Source: Sphingomonadales bacterium
GTDB taxonomy: Bacteria > Pseudomonadota > Alphaproteobacteria > Sphingomonadales > Sphingomonadaceae
Direction of reading: 5' to 3'
Assembly: GCA_027483465.1 (NCBI GenBank)
Contig: JAIXUQ010000099.1
Location: 1-64,000, forward strand
DNA: 64,000 nucleotides
Below are positions 52,643 through 61,274 of this stretch, one piece after another. Both the position numbers and the translations under genes were made by a program. The notes beneath the pieces were generated by a model. The model was not told the DNA's origin and did not search any database. It saw nothing but the letters and a program-made list of their open reading frames with translations. Position 1 is the first letter of the stretch. Each line of letters starts with the position of its first letter.

Positions 52643-53115
52643 GCGAGGCCGCGCCTGCCCGGGTGTTTACCACACCCGCCGCTTTGCTGGAGGCCGTTGG
52701 CACCCAGCTTGGCCCCACCGGGTGGCTACTGGTCGATCAGCCCATGGTCGATGGCTTTGCCACCGTAACGCGCGACCATCAGTGGATCCATGTCGACCCG
52801 GTCCGCGCTGCCGAAGGCCCCTTTGGCGGCACCATCGCCCATGGCTATCTCACGCTCAGCCTGGTCAACGCGCTGCTGCCCGAACTGCTCGATGTGCAGG
52901 GCTTTGCGCATGCCGTGAATGTGGGTGCTGACCGGCTGCGTTTCCTGAACCCGGTGCGCGTGGGCAAGCGCATCCGCGCCCGCGGCGAGATCATCGCCGC
53001 CAGCCCGGAAAAGGGCGGCATCCAGTCGGTCGTGCGGGTGACGGTGGAGATCGAGGATGCCGACCGGCCCGCCTGCGTCGTGGACACCATCAGCCGCTAT
53101 TTCCCGGCCGATTGA
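52639..53115 (+). CDS. MaoC-like hot-dog fold hydratase
   Basis: 158 residues. DGFATVTRDHQWIHVDPVRA and FGGTIAHGYLTLSL form the hydratase-2 motif with the conserved aspartate/histidine pair. It hydrates enoyl-CoA esters in the (R) sense. It is a single-domain protein between ipdF and fadD3; a MaoC protein inside the HIP operon suggests that a second hydration enzyme takes part in ring C/D or side-chain degradation. Overlaps ipdF by four bases. Confidence 0.88.
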   Translation: MSEAAPARVFTTPAALLEAVGTQLGPTGWLLVDQPMVDGFATVTRDHQWIHVDPVRAAEGPFGGTIAHGYLTLSLVNALLPELLDVQGFAHAVNVGADRLRFLNPVRVGKRIRARGEIIAASPEKGGIQSVVRVTVEIEDADRPACVVDTISRYFPAD

Positions 53116-53118
53116 ACC

Positions 53119-54663
53119 ATGCTGCAGCCCCTGCCCCCGACAATTCCCCACGCTGTCGCTGCCGCCGCCGCACGGTGGGGCGAGGCGCCAGCCATCATCG
53201 ACGCTGGCGAGACCTGGAGCTTTGCCGCGCTTTGGCGGCAATGCCGCGCTGGCGCAGCCGCCATGCTGGCCGCCGGCATCGGCGCTGGCGACCGGGTTGC
53301 GATCTGGGCGCCCAACCGGCGCGAATGGATCGTGGCGGCGGTGGCGGCCATGGCGGTGGGCGCGGCCATCGTGCCGCTCAACACGCGGCTGAAGGGCCAT
53401 GAAGCGGGCGAGATCCTGCGGCGCACCTCGGCCCGTATACTGGTGACAGTCGGCAACTTCCTGGGCACGGATTATCCGGCCTTGCTGGCCGAAGAAGCTC
53501 TGCCAGCACTGAACCGCACGATCTGCATTGATCGCGAATGGGAAGCCTTCATCAGCAGCGGCAATCACATTCCGGGAGCCGCCGTCGACGCGGCGATGGC
53601 CGGCATCGGGCCTAACACGATTTCCGACATCATGTTCACCAGCGGCACCACCGGCAGCCCCAAGGGCGTGCTGATGACCCATGGCCGCATCATTCCGCAG
53701 TTCGGCACCTGGATCGAAAACACCGGACTTGCCACCGGTGAACGCTATCTGATCGTCAATCCCTTCTTCCACAGCTTTGGCATGAAAGCCGGTTGGGTGG
53801 CCTGCATCCTGGCTGGCGCCGTGATCGTGCCGATGCCGGTCTTCGATGTCGATGCCGTGATCGCCGCCATCGAACAGCATCGCATCAGCTTCCTGCCCGG
53901 CCCGCCCACCATCTTCCAAGCCCTGCTCGCGGCACGCGAGAACAGGCCGTTCGATGCCTCTTCGCTGCGCGGCGGCACAACGGGTGCCGCCGTGGTGCCG
54001 CCCGTGCTCATCGAGCGCATACGCGCCGAATTGGGCATGCCCGACATCATCACCGCCTATGGCATGACCGAATGCACCAACATCACCGGCTGCCGCCGCG
54101 GCGACCCGGCGGAAATGATCGCCAACACCTGTGGCGTGGCGGTGGCAGGCAATGAATTGCGCATTGTCGATGACGAAGGCCTGCCGTTGCCCGTGGGTGA
54201 AGCTGGCGAAATCTGGGTGCGCGGCCCGGGCGTCATGCTGGGCTATCTGGACGACCCGGCTGCCACGGCCGAAGCACTTGATGCCGATGGCTGGCTGCAC
54301 ACCGGCGACGTCGGCCGCCTCGATGACGCCGGCTATCTGGCGATCACCGATCGCAAGAAGGACATGTTCATCACCGGCGGCTTCAACGTCTATCCGGCCG
54401 AAGTGGAAAAGCTGCTGCTGCGGCATCCGGGGGTCGCACAGGTGGCCGTGATCGGCGTGGCAGACGAGCGCATGGGCGAAGTGGGCGCCGCCTTTGTGGT
54501 GCTGCGCGCCGGCAGCGCGGCCACCGCCGAAGACTTGGCCCAATGGTGCCGGGCGGAGATGGCCAACTACAAGGTGCCACGGCGGATCAGTCTGGTCAGC
54601 GCCCTGCCGGTCAACGCCGCCGGCAAGGTGCTGAAAGACGAACTGCGCCGCCTCGCCGGCTGA
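53119..54663 (+). CDS. fadD3: HIP-CoA ligase FadD3
   Basis: 514 residues. ANL P-loop FTSGTTGSPKG at 173-183, NPFFHSFGMKAGWVACILAG, FLPGPPTIFQALL, AYGMTECTNITGCRRGDP, ITDRKKDMFITGGFNVYPAE and a C-terminal AAGKVLKDELRRL. It closely follows mycobacterial FadD3, which adds CoA to the C17 indanedione propionate (HIP) left after ring A/B removal. Last gene of the plus-strand operon, three bases after the MaoC gene. Confidence 0.92.
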   Translation: MLQPLPPTIPHAVAAAAARWGEAPAIIDAGETWSFAALWRQCRAGAAAMLAAGIGAGDRVAIWAPNRREWIVAAVAAMAVGAAIVPLNTRLKGHEAGEILRRTSARILVTVGNFLGTDYPALLAEEALPALNRTICIDREWEAFISSGNHIPGAAVDAAMAGIGPNTISDIMFTSGTTGSPKGVLMTHGRIIPQFGTWIENTGLATGERYLIVNPFFHSFGMKAGWVACILAGAVIVPMPVFDVDAVIAAIEQHRISFLPGPPTIFQALLAARENRPFDASSLRGGTTGAAVVPPVLIERIRAELGMPDIITAYGMTECTNITGCRRGDPAEMIANTCGVAVAGNELRIVDDEGLPLPVGEAGEIWVRGPGVMLGYLDDPAATAEALDADGWLHTGDVGRLDDAGYLAITDRKKDMFITGGFNVYPAEVEKLLLRHPGVAQVAVIGVADERMGEVGAAFVVLRAGSAATAEDLAQWCRAEMANYKVPRRISLVSALPVNAAGKVLKDELRRLAG

Positions 54664-54677
54664 TCACTGCACCCAGT

Positions 54678-55430
54678 TCATTGCACGGTAGCGCCGCCAT
54701 CCACCACCAGCGGATGCCCAGTGATAAAGCTGGCAGCGTCCGAGCACAGGAACAGCACGGCTGCCGCAACTTCTTCGGCGCGGCCCATGCGGCCCATCGG
54801 CGTCATGCCATCCACGATCTTGCGCATCGCCGGATCGGCCGTCAGCGGGGCGGTCATCGGGGTTTCGATGACGCCCGGGCACACCGCATTGACCCTGATG
54901 CCCGCCTTCGCCCATCGCAGCGCGCCATGGCGCGTCAGGCCCACCACGCCATGCTTGGTGGCGACATAGGCCGGCTGCGCCGCATTGCCGGTCAAACCGT
55001 TGATCGACGATGTGTTGACGATGGCGCCGCCGCCGGACTTCAGCATGACCTCGGCCTCTTCGCGCATGCACAGCATCACTCCGGTCAGGTTGATACCAAG
55101 GCTGCGATCCCACACGGCGTCATCATATTCACTGGCGGCCAGATTGGTGATGCCAGCATTGTTATGGGCAAAGTCCAGCCGCCCCCAGGCATCCACCGCC
55201 CGCGCCACCATGGCCTTCACCTCGGCTGCATCGGCGACATTGCAATGCTGGTACACGGCCTCCCCACCGGCGGCCGCGATCATCGCCACCGTCTCCTCGC
55301 CGCCGGCATCATTGACATCCGACACCAGAACCCGCGCGCCACAGGCGGCAAACGCGATTGCCGTTGCCCGGCCAATGCCGCCACTCGCCCCGGTCACCAG
55401 GGCCACCCTGCTGGAAAAATCGTAAAGCAT
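54678..55430 (-). CDS. SDR-family oxidoreductase
   Basis: 250 residues. VTGASGGIGRATAIAFAACG, CNVADAAEV, NNAGITNLAAS, catalytic NTSSINGLTGNAAQPAYVATK and LVVDGGATVQ. A single-gene unit convergent with fadD3, 14 bases away, and with three operator boxes upstream. A hydroxysteroid dehydrogenase is likely. This is the right-most gene that I assign to the island. Confidence 0.87.
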   Translation of the reverse strand: MLYDFSSRVALVTGASGGIGRATAIAFAACGARVLVSDVNDAGGEETVAMIAAAGGEAVYQHCNVADAAEVKAMVARAVDAWGRLDFAHNNAGITNLAASEYDDAVWDRSLGINLTGVMLCMREEAEVMLKSGGGAIVNTSSINGLTGNAAQPAYVATKHGVVGLTRHGALRWAKAGIRVNAVCPGVIETPMTAPLTADPAMRKIVDGMTPMGRMGRAEEVAAAVLFLCSDAASFITGHPLVVDGGATVQ

Positions 55431-55545
55431 GCCCCTAGCTTAACGCGTATCTGAAGCAGATCAAGATCATATCATTGCATTATCGATCATTAGGAAAACT
55501 TACCTTAATGCGTAAAAATATGTGATCTATTTTACGCGTTGCGGC
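55431..55545 (-). promoter_or_regulatory. Promoter region of the last SDR with three boxes
   Basis: CTTAACGCGTAT at 55439-55450, TAATGCGTAAA at 55506-55516 and TTTTACGCGTTG at 55530-55541, in an AT-rich stretch. This is the right-most occurrence of the operator in the window. Confidence 0.65.
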
Positions 55546-55685
55546 AACTGCGCGCCTTGCCATCGGGCAGTGCCGCCAGCCTCCAATGCCGCAAGGCCGG
55601 CGTGGCCCAGCCTGAGCGCATGGGCCTCGCGGTTGACCGTATCCGCCGCAGAAAAGCCCCGACCATCACCAACGTGTTTGCTCAT
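55527..55685 (-). CDS. Small open reading frame, doubtful
   Basis: 52 codons from ATG 55685 (MSKHVGDGRGFSAADTVNRE onward) to a TAG at 55527 that lies against an operator box. Protein-like composition, but no family recognised and a weak ribosome-binding site. It could be a remnant of a gene cut by the island border, or chance. Confidence 0.25.
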   Translation of the reverse strand: MSKHVGDGRGFSAADTVNREAHALRLGHAGLAALEAGGTARWQGAQLPQRVK

Positions 55686-56036
55686 CGCCAACTCAAGACA
55701 GTTTCGGCGACATGATGAGCCGAAGCATGGCGGATCAAATGCGATCTTTGCGTTTCAGGCAAACGGGAATGAACGTTTAAACCCGCCAACGAGGGAAAGG
55801 ACCAGCAACCGTGGGCCAGGTGCAGATCGTATGCGCTCGACATGAGCAATCTGACAATCGACTTGCCCGGTTCAACCTCGCTCGACCTCGCGGAATTGGT
55901 CACGGAGGCCCATCAAACTCCTTAAATGGCTCGGCACAATCTTCCAACTCGGGCGTCGATAAACCGGCAATCGGTGTGTAGGGACCAACACCGTCCGGGG
56001 CCGAATGCCCCGGGGTCTGCTGCCTTCAAGCCAGTA
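55686..56036. other. Intergenic stretch without a recognisable gene
   Basis: I see no coding sequence of good quality. The only clear structure is a GC hairpin near 56.0 kb, listed separately. The base composition is closer to the right flank than to the island, so the island border may lie between 55.5 and 56.0 kb. Confidence 0.4.
55995..56013 (-). terminator. GC-rich hairpin downstream of the hypothetical gene
   Basis: CCGGGGC and GCCCCGG arms with a five-base loop (CGAAT), 24 bases after the minus-strand stop at 56037. No clear T-tract on the minus strand, so it is a weak terminator candidate. Confidence 0.4.
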
Positions 56037-56834
56037 TCATTGGTCCTCGTTTCGAGTGGGCTGACGCCAAGAAGCTGATGCTCTAACGGCGTCTGCGAAA
56101 GCCTTGGCCGCAAACTCGTCAAACTCCGGATGCGATTGCCGATATGTCGAAACCGCGAACGGCAGATTCTCCTTGATCACCGCCATCACTGCATCGCCGA
56201 GATCGGAGCGAAACACCCGGTCATCGCGCAGAGCCGTCAAGACAAAGGCGACCTTGTCGTCCTCGTCCCGCTCGCCCAACTCGACCGCCAGCGGATACAA
56301 CGGGCCCAGCTGCATCGGCTTTTCCACAGCGCGAACCAGCGCCTCCAACATCACGAAGAAGGTCGAGGAGCGCATGAAGCCCTCCTCATTTTCAATCTCT
56401 TTTCGATATGTCCCGATCTTCGCCCGCGCGCTCTCGATCTCTGCCTGGGCGGCATCGATGCGCATCTCTTCATTGGAGATCAGCCGCTCGCGATTGGATA
56501 TGAAATCGCTCGAACGCTTGAGATTCTGCGACACATACTGTGGAGGACGACCACGCGGCCTAACCACCTTGTCGAACGGCGACCTTTCGTCGATCGGCCG
56601 GTGAAGCCACGATGCAAACCGATCTGGATCAAGCCGACCAGCTGTAACCAACTCGATCAAAGCCTTGAGCCGATCGTCCATCTCGGACGCCCGCATCTGC
56701 GAGCGAATGAACGCATAAACTTCCTTCGCCGAAGCCCCCGGGATGTCGCTCGGATCGTTGAGAAGAATGGTGGCCAGCAAGGTCCTTGCGCGGTCGTCCA
56801 GACCTATCGGCCAGTCGATTTCATCATCACGCAT
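56037..56834 (-). CDS. Hypothetical protein with AT-hook-like motif and coiled coil
   Basis: 265 residues from ATG 56834 (GGAGGTG six bases upstream, the best ribosome-binding site in this flank). No family recognised. VRPRGRPPQY at residues 91-100 looks like an AT-hook (RGRP core), which binds the minor groove of AT-rich DNA. Residues 112-152 (RERLISNEEMRIDAAQAEIE and following) form a charged coiled coil. The C-terminus is helical and acidic. It might be a DNA-binding or scaffold protein; it lies next to the AT-rich gap and the type I restriction genes but has no shared operon evidence. Confidence 0.65.
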   Translation of the reverse strand: MRDDEIDWPIGLDDRARTLLATILLNDPSDIPGASAKEVYAFIRSQMRASEMDDRLKALIELVTAGRLDPDRFASWLHRPIDERSPFDKVVRPRGRPPQYVSQNLKRSSDFISNRERLISNEEMRIDAAQAEIESARAKIGTYRKEIENEEGFMRSSTFFVMLEALVRAVEKPMQLGPLYPLAVELGERDEDDKVAFVLTALRDDRVFRSDLGDAVMAVIKENLPFAVSTYRQSHPEFDEFAAKAFADAVRASASWRQPTRNEDQ

Positions 56835-57474
56835 GGGAAACACCTCCAGGCAAAAGGCGGGCAACCCCGCCCGCACTCATCGCGCAATTCACAAACGTTT
56901 TTCGCCAGCAACACGGGCCTGAAACGGGCGTCCTCGCCGGCGCGCAACGAGGAAAATTTGAAGGCACCACCGCCAGTGCGCATGACAAAAAATGCGGCTC
57001 GCTGTGCAAGCCCATCAACGGTCTTGGATTTTTTTCGGGCATAAATGTGAAGTGCCATATCCCGGATTTTCTGAAAAGTGGGCACTTCACATTTATTTCA
57101 GGCTCTCCTTGGAAGAAAAATCCACCAACCGCATACACATTTACCCCTCAAAAAAATCATCAAAAAAAGGCGCAATACCGCAAATATGCATTTGCTGCAA
57201 TTTTTTCCACGGGTAAAAATTGCTTAACTGCGCCTAGAATGGCACAACATGCTCCAACGCCCAGCGGTACATCATCAAGTCGCTGGTCCTCCAACCTGCA
57301 TTCAGGTTTCCGGAAGGCTGCTCGCAACGAAGGCTGCACAACCGCAACCAACCCACCATGGGTGTGGCAGCTTTTGCGCTGCTGACCCGCCACGCCACGT
57401 CATTCGTCACAACAAAAATCAGCAAGCTGCACGAGCATCAGCTCAATGCCCGGCGGGCAGTAGCTGGCCGATTT
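56835..57474. other. AT-rich intergenic gap
   Basis: 640 bases between the hypothetical gene and the metallopeptidase, much richer in A and T than the rest of the window (runs such as AAAAAATCATCAAAAAAAGG near 57150). No convincing gene; short minus-strand frames at 57.2-57.4 kb look like shadows. A perfect inverted repeat lies at 57041-57096. Composition suggests foreign origin or a regulatory/recombination site. Confidence 0.55.
57041..57096. repeat. Perfect 16-bp inverted repeat with 24-base spacer
   Basis: Left arm ATAAATGTGAAGTGCC at 57041-57056, right arm its exact reverse complement at 57081-57096. The spacer includes CCCGGATTTTCTGAAAAG. Could be a stem-loop in a transcript, an operator for an unseen regulator, or the ends of a tiny mobile element. 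Confidence 0.8.
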
Positions 57475-58188
57475 TCACGCAAGCAAGGGCAATGCGTTGA
57501 GGTCCGCACGCACCTGGCGCCAGCCTGGCATTTGACGGTCCAAGACGCCAACGAACGTCGGGTCATGTTTCGCGGAAATGAAATGCGCAAGTTCATGCAG
57601 GATGACATAATCAAGGGCCTGCACAGGCTTCTTGGCAAGGTCCAGGTTGAGCCAGATCAACACTTTCTCGGGATTGCAACTGCCCCACTTGGTTCGCATC
57701 TGGCGAACACCCCAGCGCGGCACCGTGATGCCAATCCGCTCCGACCATTTCGCCATCCGCGGCTCGGCCTTCTGCTTCAATTCATGTCGATACCAAGCAT
57801 CTAGCCACCGCGCCTTCTGGTCCACCGTCGCGGCAGCAGGCACCACCATCAGCAGGCGATCGGACGAACTCCGCTCAATCTGGCAGCGGCCTGATTCAAC
57901 GGTTCGGATGTGGAGACGCAGCGGCCTTCCAAACACATAATGGGTCTCACCCGAAACAAAATCTCGCCGGGTTTGCCGTGCCTGTCCCTGAAACTCGCGC
58001 TGCTTCCTTTTGATCCAGCCGAGGCGTGTCACCACCGCCACCCGTATGGCATCCTCACTGACCGCAGGGGGCGCCGCAACCCGCACGCGGCCGGCCGGCG
58101 GATAAACCCCGATGTGCAAATTCCTGATGGGTTTGCGCACCAGTTCGACGAACAGGCCGGCAATCTCGAGAACGTCAGAACTCATCAT
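57475..58188 (-). CDS. YgjP/SprT-like zinc metallopeptidase (DUF45)
   Basis: 237 residues from ATG 58188, within the 3' end of hsdR (14-base overlap). Zinc motif HELAH at 198-202 with a following H208 in KHDPTFVGV. WGVRQMRTKWGSCNPEKVLI is the WGSC segment typical of the YgjP/DUF45 family. Such genes are often next to type I restriction genes; their function there is unknown. It may be translated together with hsdR, the last gene of the hsdM-hsdS-hsdR operon. Confidence 0.85.
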   Translation of the reverse strand: MMSSDVLEIAGLFVELVRKPIRNLHIGVYPPAGRVRVAAPPAVSEDAIRVAVVTRLGWIKRKQREFQGQARQTRRDFVSGETHYVFGRPLRLHIRTVESGRCQIERSSSDRLLMVVPAAATVDQKARWLDAWYRHELKQKAEPRMAKWSERIGITVPRWGVRQMRTKWGSCNPEKVLIWLNLDLAKKPVQALDYVILHELAHFISAKHDPTFVGVLDRQMPGWRQVRADLNALPLLA

Positions 58189-61100
58189 GGGTCCGGATGA
58201 TCTCAATGATGGCATCCACCGCATCGTCGCTTTGCAGCACGTCCTGCAGGCGCCGTCGGATCATCTTCTCTTTCATTCGATTGCCACGCCAACCCACCTG
58301 GGCTGCGCCCCGGATCGCGTCGTCCACCGCGCTGGTCAGGGCTTCGTCCCGGCCAAGATTGTCATACAGCGCCTTGCGACCAGGCGTGTTCATCGTTGCC
58401 GGATATTCGCCGCCATGACCGGCCTTGAGAGCCCTCACCAGCTCGGCAATCTTCTCAAGATACTCGGCATAGGCAATCGCATCGTCCTTGCGCTTTTTGA
58501 CCAGGTCGGTGAGCAATTCCGACATGCGTTCGTAGAATTTCGGGTTCACCGGCGTCTCATCAATGATCAGCCGGCGCACGTTGTTCTCGATCGCCTCAGC
58601 CACATTCTCCGGCTTGGATTTCACTGGATCGGGCAGCCCTTCCCCAACATCAGCGCCCTTGCTCGCCACCAGATCAATCAGGCTGATATCGTCCAGATGC
58701 GAAATGATCTCGGACTCGTCGGCCTTGATGTAGGTATCGATCAAGTGCCGCATCGCCGGCTCAAACTGCTTCATGTCGACAGCATCGCCGCTGTGCAGGC
58801 GAACGGCATCCCGCAGCGCGATGGCATGCTCAACCTCACTGCGATATTGGGCCAGCTGCAGATCGTTCACACCCGACGCGGCCGGGTCCTCGGCAACGCC
58901 GGCAAAGGCCCGGGCATAGGCTCCGGCAAGCTTGTACAACGCCTGCCGTCGGCGCGCCTTTTCGTCAGACTGCGGGTCATTTTCCCAACCGGCGGGGCTT
59001 GAGAAATAGGCCAGGATCTCATCATCACCCTTTGGCTGTTCAACCGGATCAAGCAGGCCAAACCACGCATCGCGCGCGGTCATCAGATCAAGGCCGGCCT
59101 TCTCAGCGCGCGAGGTGATCAGCCCCTTCACATCGGCTGCATCAAACCCATCAAACGCGCCCGAGGTGTAATCGTCCACCGCCGTTTCGATGTTCTTGAA
59201 CAGGTCCTTGTAGTCGACGACATAGCCGTAATCCTTGTCGTCGCCGTCCAGCCTGTTCACCCGGCAGATCGCCTGGAACAGGCCATGGTCGCGCATCTGC
59301 TTGTCGATATAGATGTAGGTGGCTGTCGGCGCATCGAACCCGGTCAACAGCCGGCTCACCACGATCAGCAGCTTCATCTGCGCCGGCTCTTTCCGGAACT
59401 TGGTCAGCGCCTCCTTCTCATATGCCTCCTCGTCCGTGCCCAGACTGGTCATCAGCTGATCATAGACCTTGTGGACATATTGCTTCTCGGTCTCGCCCAT
59501 CCCGGCTTCCTCGCCGGTCAGCTCCGATGCACTGCGCGTGTAAGACGTCACGATGGCGCATTTGCCGGCGAGGTCAGAACCGGAACCGCGGAAAATCTCG
59601 AACAGCCGGCACGCTTCCGGGATGGAGCCGGCCACCAGCATGGCGTTGCCGCGGCCGGCCTTCAGGCGCGGCTTCAACTCCATGTCCATGATGATGTCGT
59701 TGGCGATCTGCTGCAGCCGGTCCTTGGAGGACAACACCCGCTGTAACGTGCCCCAGCGCGCCTTCAGCGTGGCCTTGGCCACCGGGGTCAGACCCTTGGT
59801 CTTGGCCTCGAACCACTCATCGATTTTCTTCGGCGAAGCCACGCGCTGGTCGATGTCCCGCGCCTCATAGCGAAGGTCGAGCACCACGCCGTCTTCCACC
59901 GCCTCGTTGAAGCGGTATGGCGTGCCGATATAGGGCCCGAACACCTCCAGCGAGGTCTGCTTGTCCGTGCGCAGCAATGGCGTGCCTGTGAAGCCATAGA
60001 ACAGCGCATCCGGCAGGATCATCCGCATCGCCTTGGCCAGCTTGCCGGATTGGGTGCGGTGCGCTTCGTCGATGAAGACGAAGAACTCGCCCACCGGTGC
60101 GCCGATGTTGCTGCGCTGGATGTCGGCGATCATCGCGCCCAGCTCATCCTCTTCCCGCCGGCCAAACTTGTGCACCAGCGATGCCACCACCCGGTCCTTC
60201 GGGTCGGCCAGTGCTGCCAGCAGATCGGCGCCAGACTTGGCCCGGCGCACCTTGTCGCCGGTGTTGCCGAACACGCTCTCGATCTGCTCGTCCAGTTCCT
60301 TGCGGTCGGTCACCACCAGGATGCGAGCATCGGGCCGATGTTCGCGGATCCAGCGCGCCAGCATCACCATGATCAGGCTTTTGCCCGATCCCTGCGTCTG
60401 CCAGATGATGCCGCCCTGGCGGGCCTGAACGGCCGCCTGCGCGGCCTTCACGGCGAAATACTGGTTGGGGCGGGCCAGCTTCTTGATGCCGGCATCAAAA
60501 AGCGTGAAATCGTGGATCAGCTCCAGGAAGCGCGTCGGGCTGAGCATCTGGCCCACGTCGCGATCGAGCGGGTTCTTGATCGCGCAGTCTTCCTTCCACG
60601 CCAGCCAGAAGGGTTGCGGCGTCATGATCGGGGCATAGCGCAGGCCCTGCACATCGTTGCCGGCCAATGTGATCTGCATTGTGGTGAAGAAGTGCCGGAT
60701 GAACTCCGGCCGCTGGTTGTCCAGCGTCTGGCGGATGCCCTCACCCACCTCCACCGTGGCCTTCTTCAGCTCGATCACCCCCAGCGCGATGCCATTCACA
60801 TACAGCACCAGGTCGGGCCGCTTGTTGTAGGCCTTGGGGTTCTTGGCGCTGATCGCCACCTCTTCGGCCACGCCCAGATCGTTGGCGGCAGGATCGCCCC
60901 AATCAACAAAGCGCACCGTCACCGGCGCCTCACCGGGGCCGGGCACCACCTGCACGCCATACCGCAGCATGTCATAAGTGGCGCGGTTGGCTTCATACAG
61001 CTTCAGCCCATCCATGCGGGCGGCACGCTGCAATTCGGCAATCGCCTTGCTCACCACCTCGGGCGCATGGCCGCGCGACATCAGCCACGGGCGCAGCAGC

Positions 61101-61246
61101 TCAGGCTCGATATTGGCGTTGCCCTCACGCTGGTGCCAATCGCCCAGATAGCGCCAGCCCAGGCCGCCGGGCATGCCCGATGTGCCGCCGCACAGCAGGG
61201 CAATCAAACGGTTCTGCGTGGCGCGTTCCGGATCGCCGATGGCCAT
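58175..61246 (-). CDS. hsdR: Type I restriction enzyme, R subunit
   Basis: 1023 residues. The N-terminal PD-(D/E)xK nuclease has D145 (KRPDLVLYVNGIALG) and E159-x-K161 (VIELKK). Helicase motor: Walker A TQGSGKS at 284-290, DEAH box near 393 (FIDEAHRTQSGKLA), TGTPLLRTDKQTS, and VVSRLLTGFDAPTATYIY. The C-terminal helical region is complete. It cuts DNA after translocation together with HsdM and HsdS. It starts 28 bases after hsdS. Confidence 0.95.
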   Translation of the reverse strand: MAIGDPERATQNRLIALLCGGTSGMPGGLGWRYLGDWHQREGNANIEPELLRPWLMSRGHAPEVVSKAIAELQRAARMDGLKLYEANRATYDMLRYGVQVVPGPGEAPVTVRFVDWGDPAANDLGVAEEVAISAKNPKAYNKRPDLVLYVNGIALGVIELKKATVEVGEGIRQTLDNQRPEFIRHFFTTMQITLAGNDVQGLRYAPIMTPQPFWLAWKEDCAIKNPLDRDVGQMLSPTRFLELIHDFTLFDAGIKKLARPNQYFAVKAAQAAVQARQGGIIWQTQGSGKSLIMVMLARWIREHRPDARILVVTDRKELDEQIESVFGNTGDKVRRAKSGADLLAALADPKDRVVASLVHKFGRREEDELGAMIADIQRSNIGAPVGEFFVFIDEAHRTQSGKLAKAMRMILPDALFYGFTGTPLLRTDKQTSLEVFGPYIGTPYRFNEAVEDGVVLDLRYEARDIDQRVASPKKIDEWFEAKTKGLTPVAKATLKARWGTLQRVLSSKDRLQQIANDIIMDMELKPRLKAGRGNAMLVAGSIPEACRLFEIFRGSGSDLAGKCAIVTSYTRSASELTGEEAGMGETEKQYVHKVYDQLMTSLGTDEEAYEKEALTKFRKEPAQMKLLIVVSRLLTGFDAPTATYIYIDKQMRDHGLFQAICRVNRLDGDDKDYGYVVDYKDLFKNIETAVDDYTSGAFDGFDAADVKGLITSRAEKAGLDLMTARDAWFGLLDPVEQPKGDDEILAYFSSPAGWENDPQSDEKARRRQALYKLAGAYARAFAGVAEDPAASGVNDLQLAQYRSEVEHAIALRDAVRLHSGDAVDMKQFEPAMRHLIDTYIKADESEIISHLDDISLIDLVASKGADVGEGLPDPVKSKPENVAEAIENNVRRLIIDETPVNPKFYERMSELLTDLVKKRKDDAIAYAEYLEKIAELVRALKAGHGGEYPATMNTPGRKALYDNLGRDEALTSAVDDAIRGAAQVGWRGNRMKEKMIRRRLQDVLQSDDAVDAIIEIIRTHDEF

Positions 61247-61274
61247 GGATGCTCCCTGTTGTGCCGCGCCCCAG

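Noticed and set aside
57041-57096. CRISPR-like repeat in the AT-rich gap
   Set aside because: Only one inverted pair and no direct repeats with spacers.
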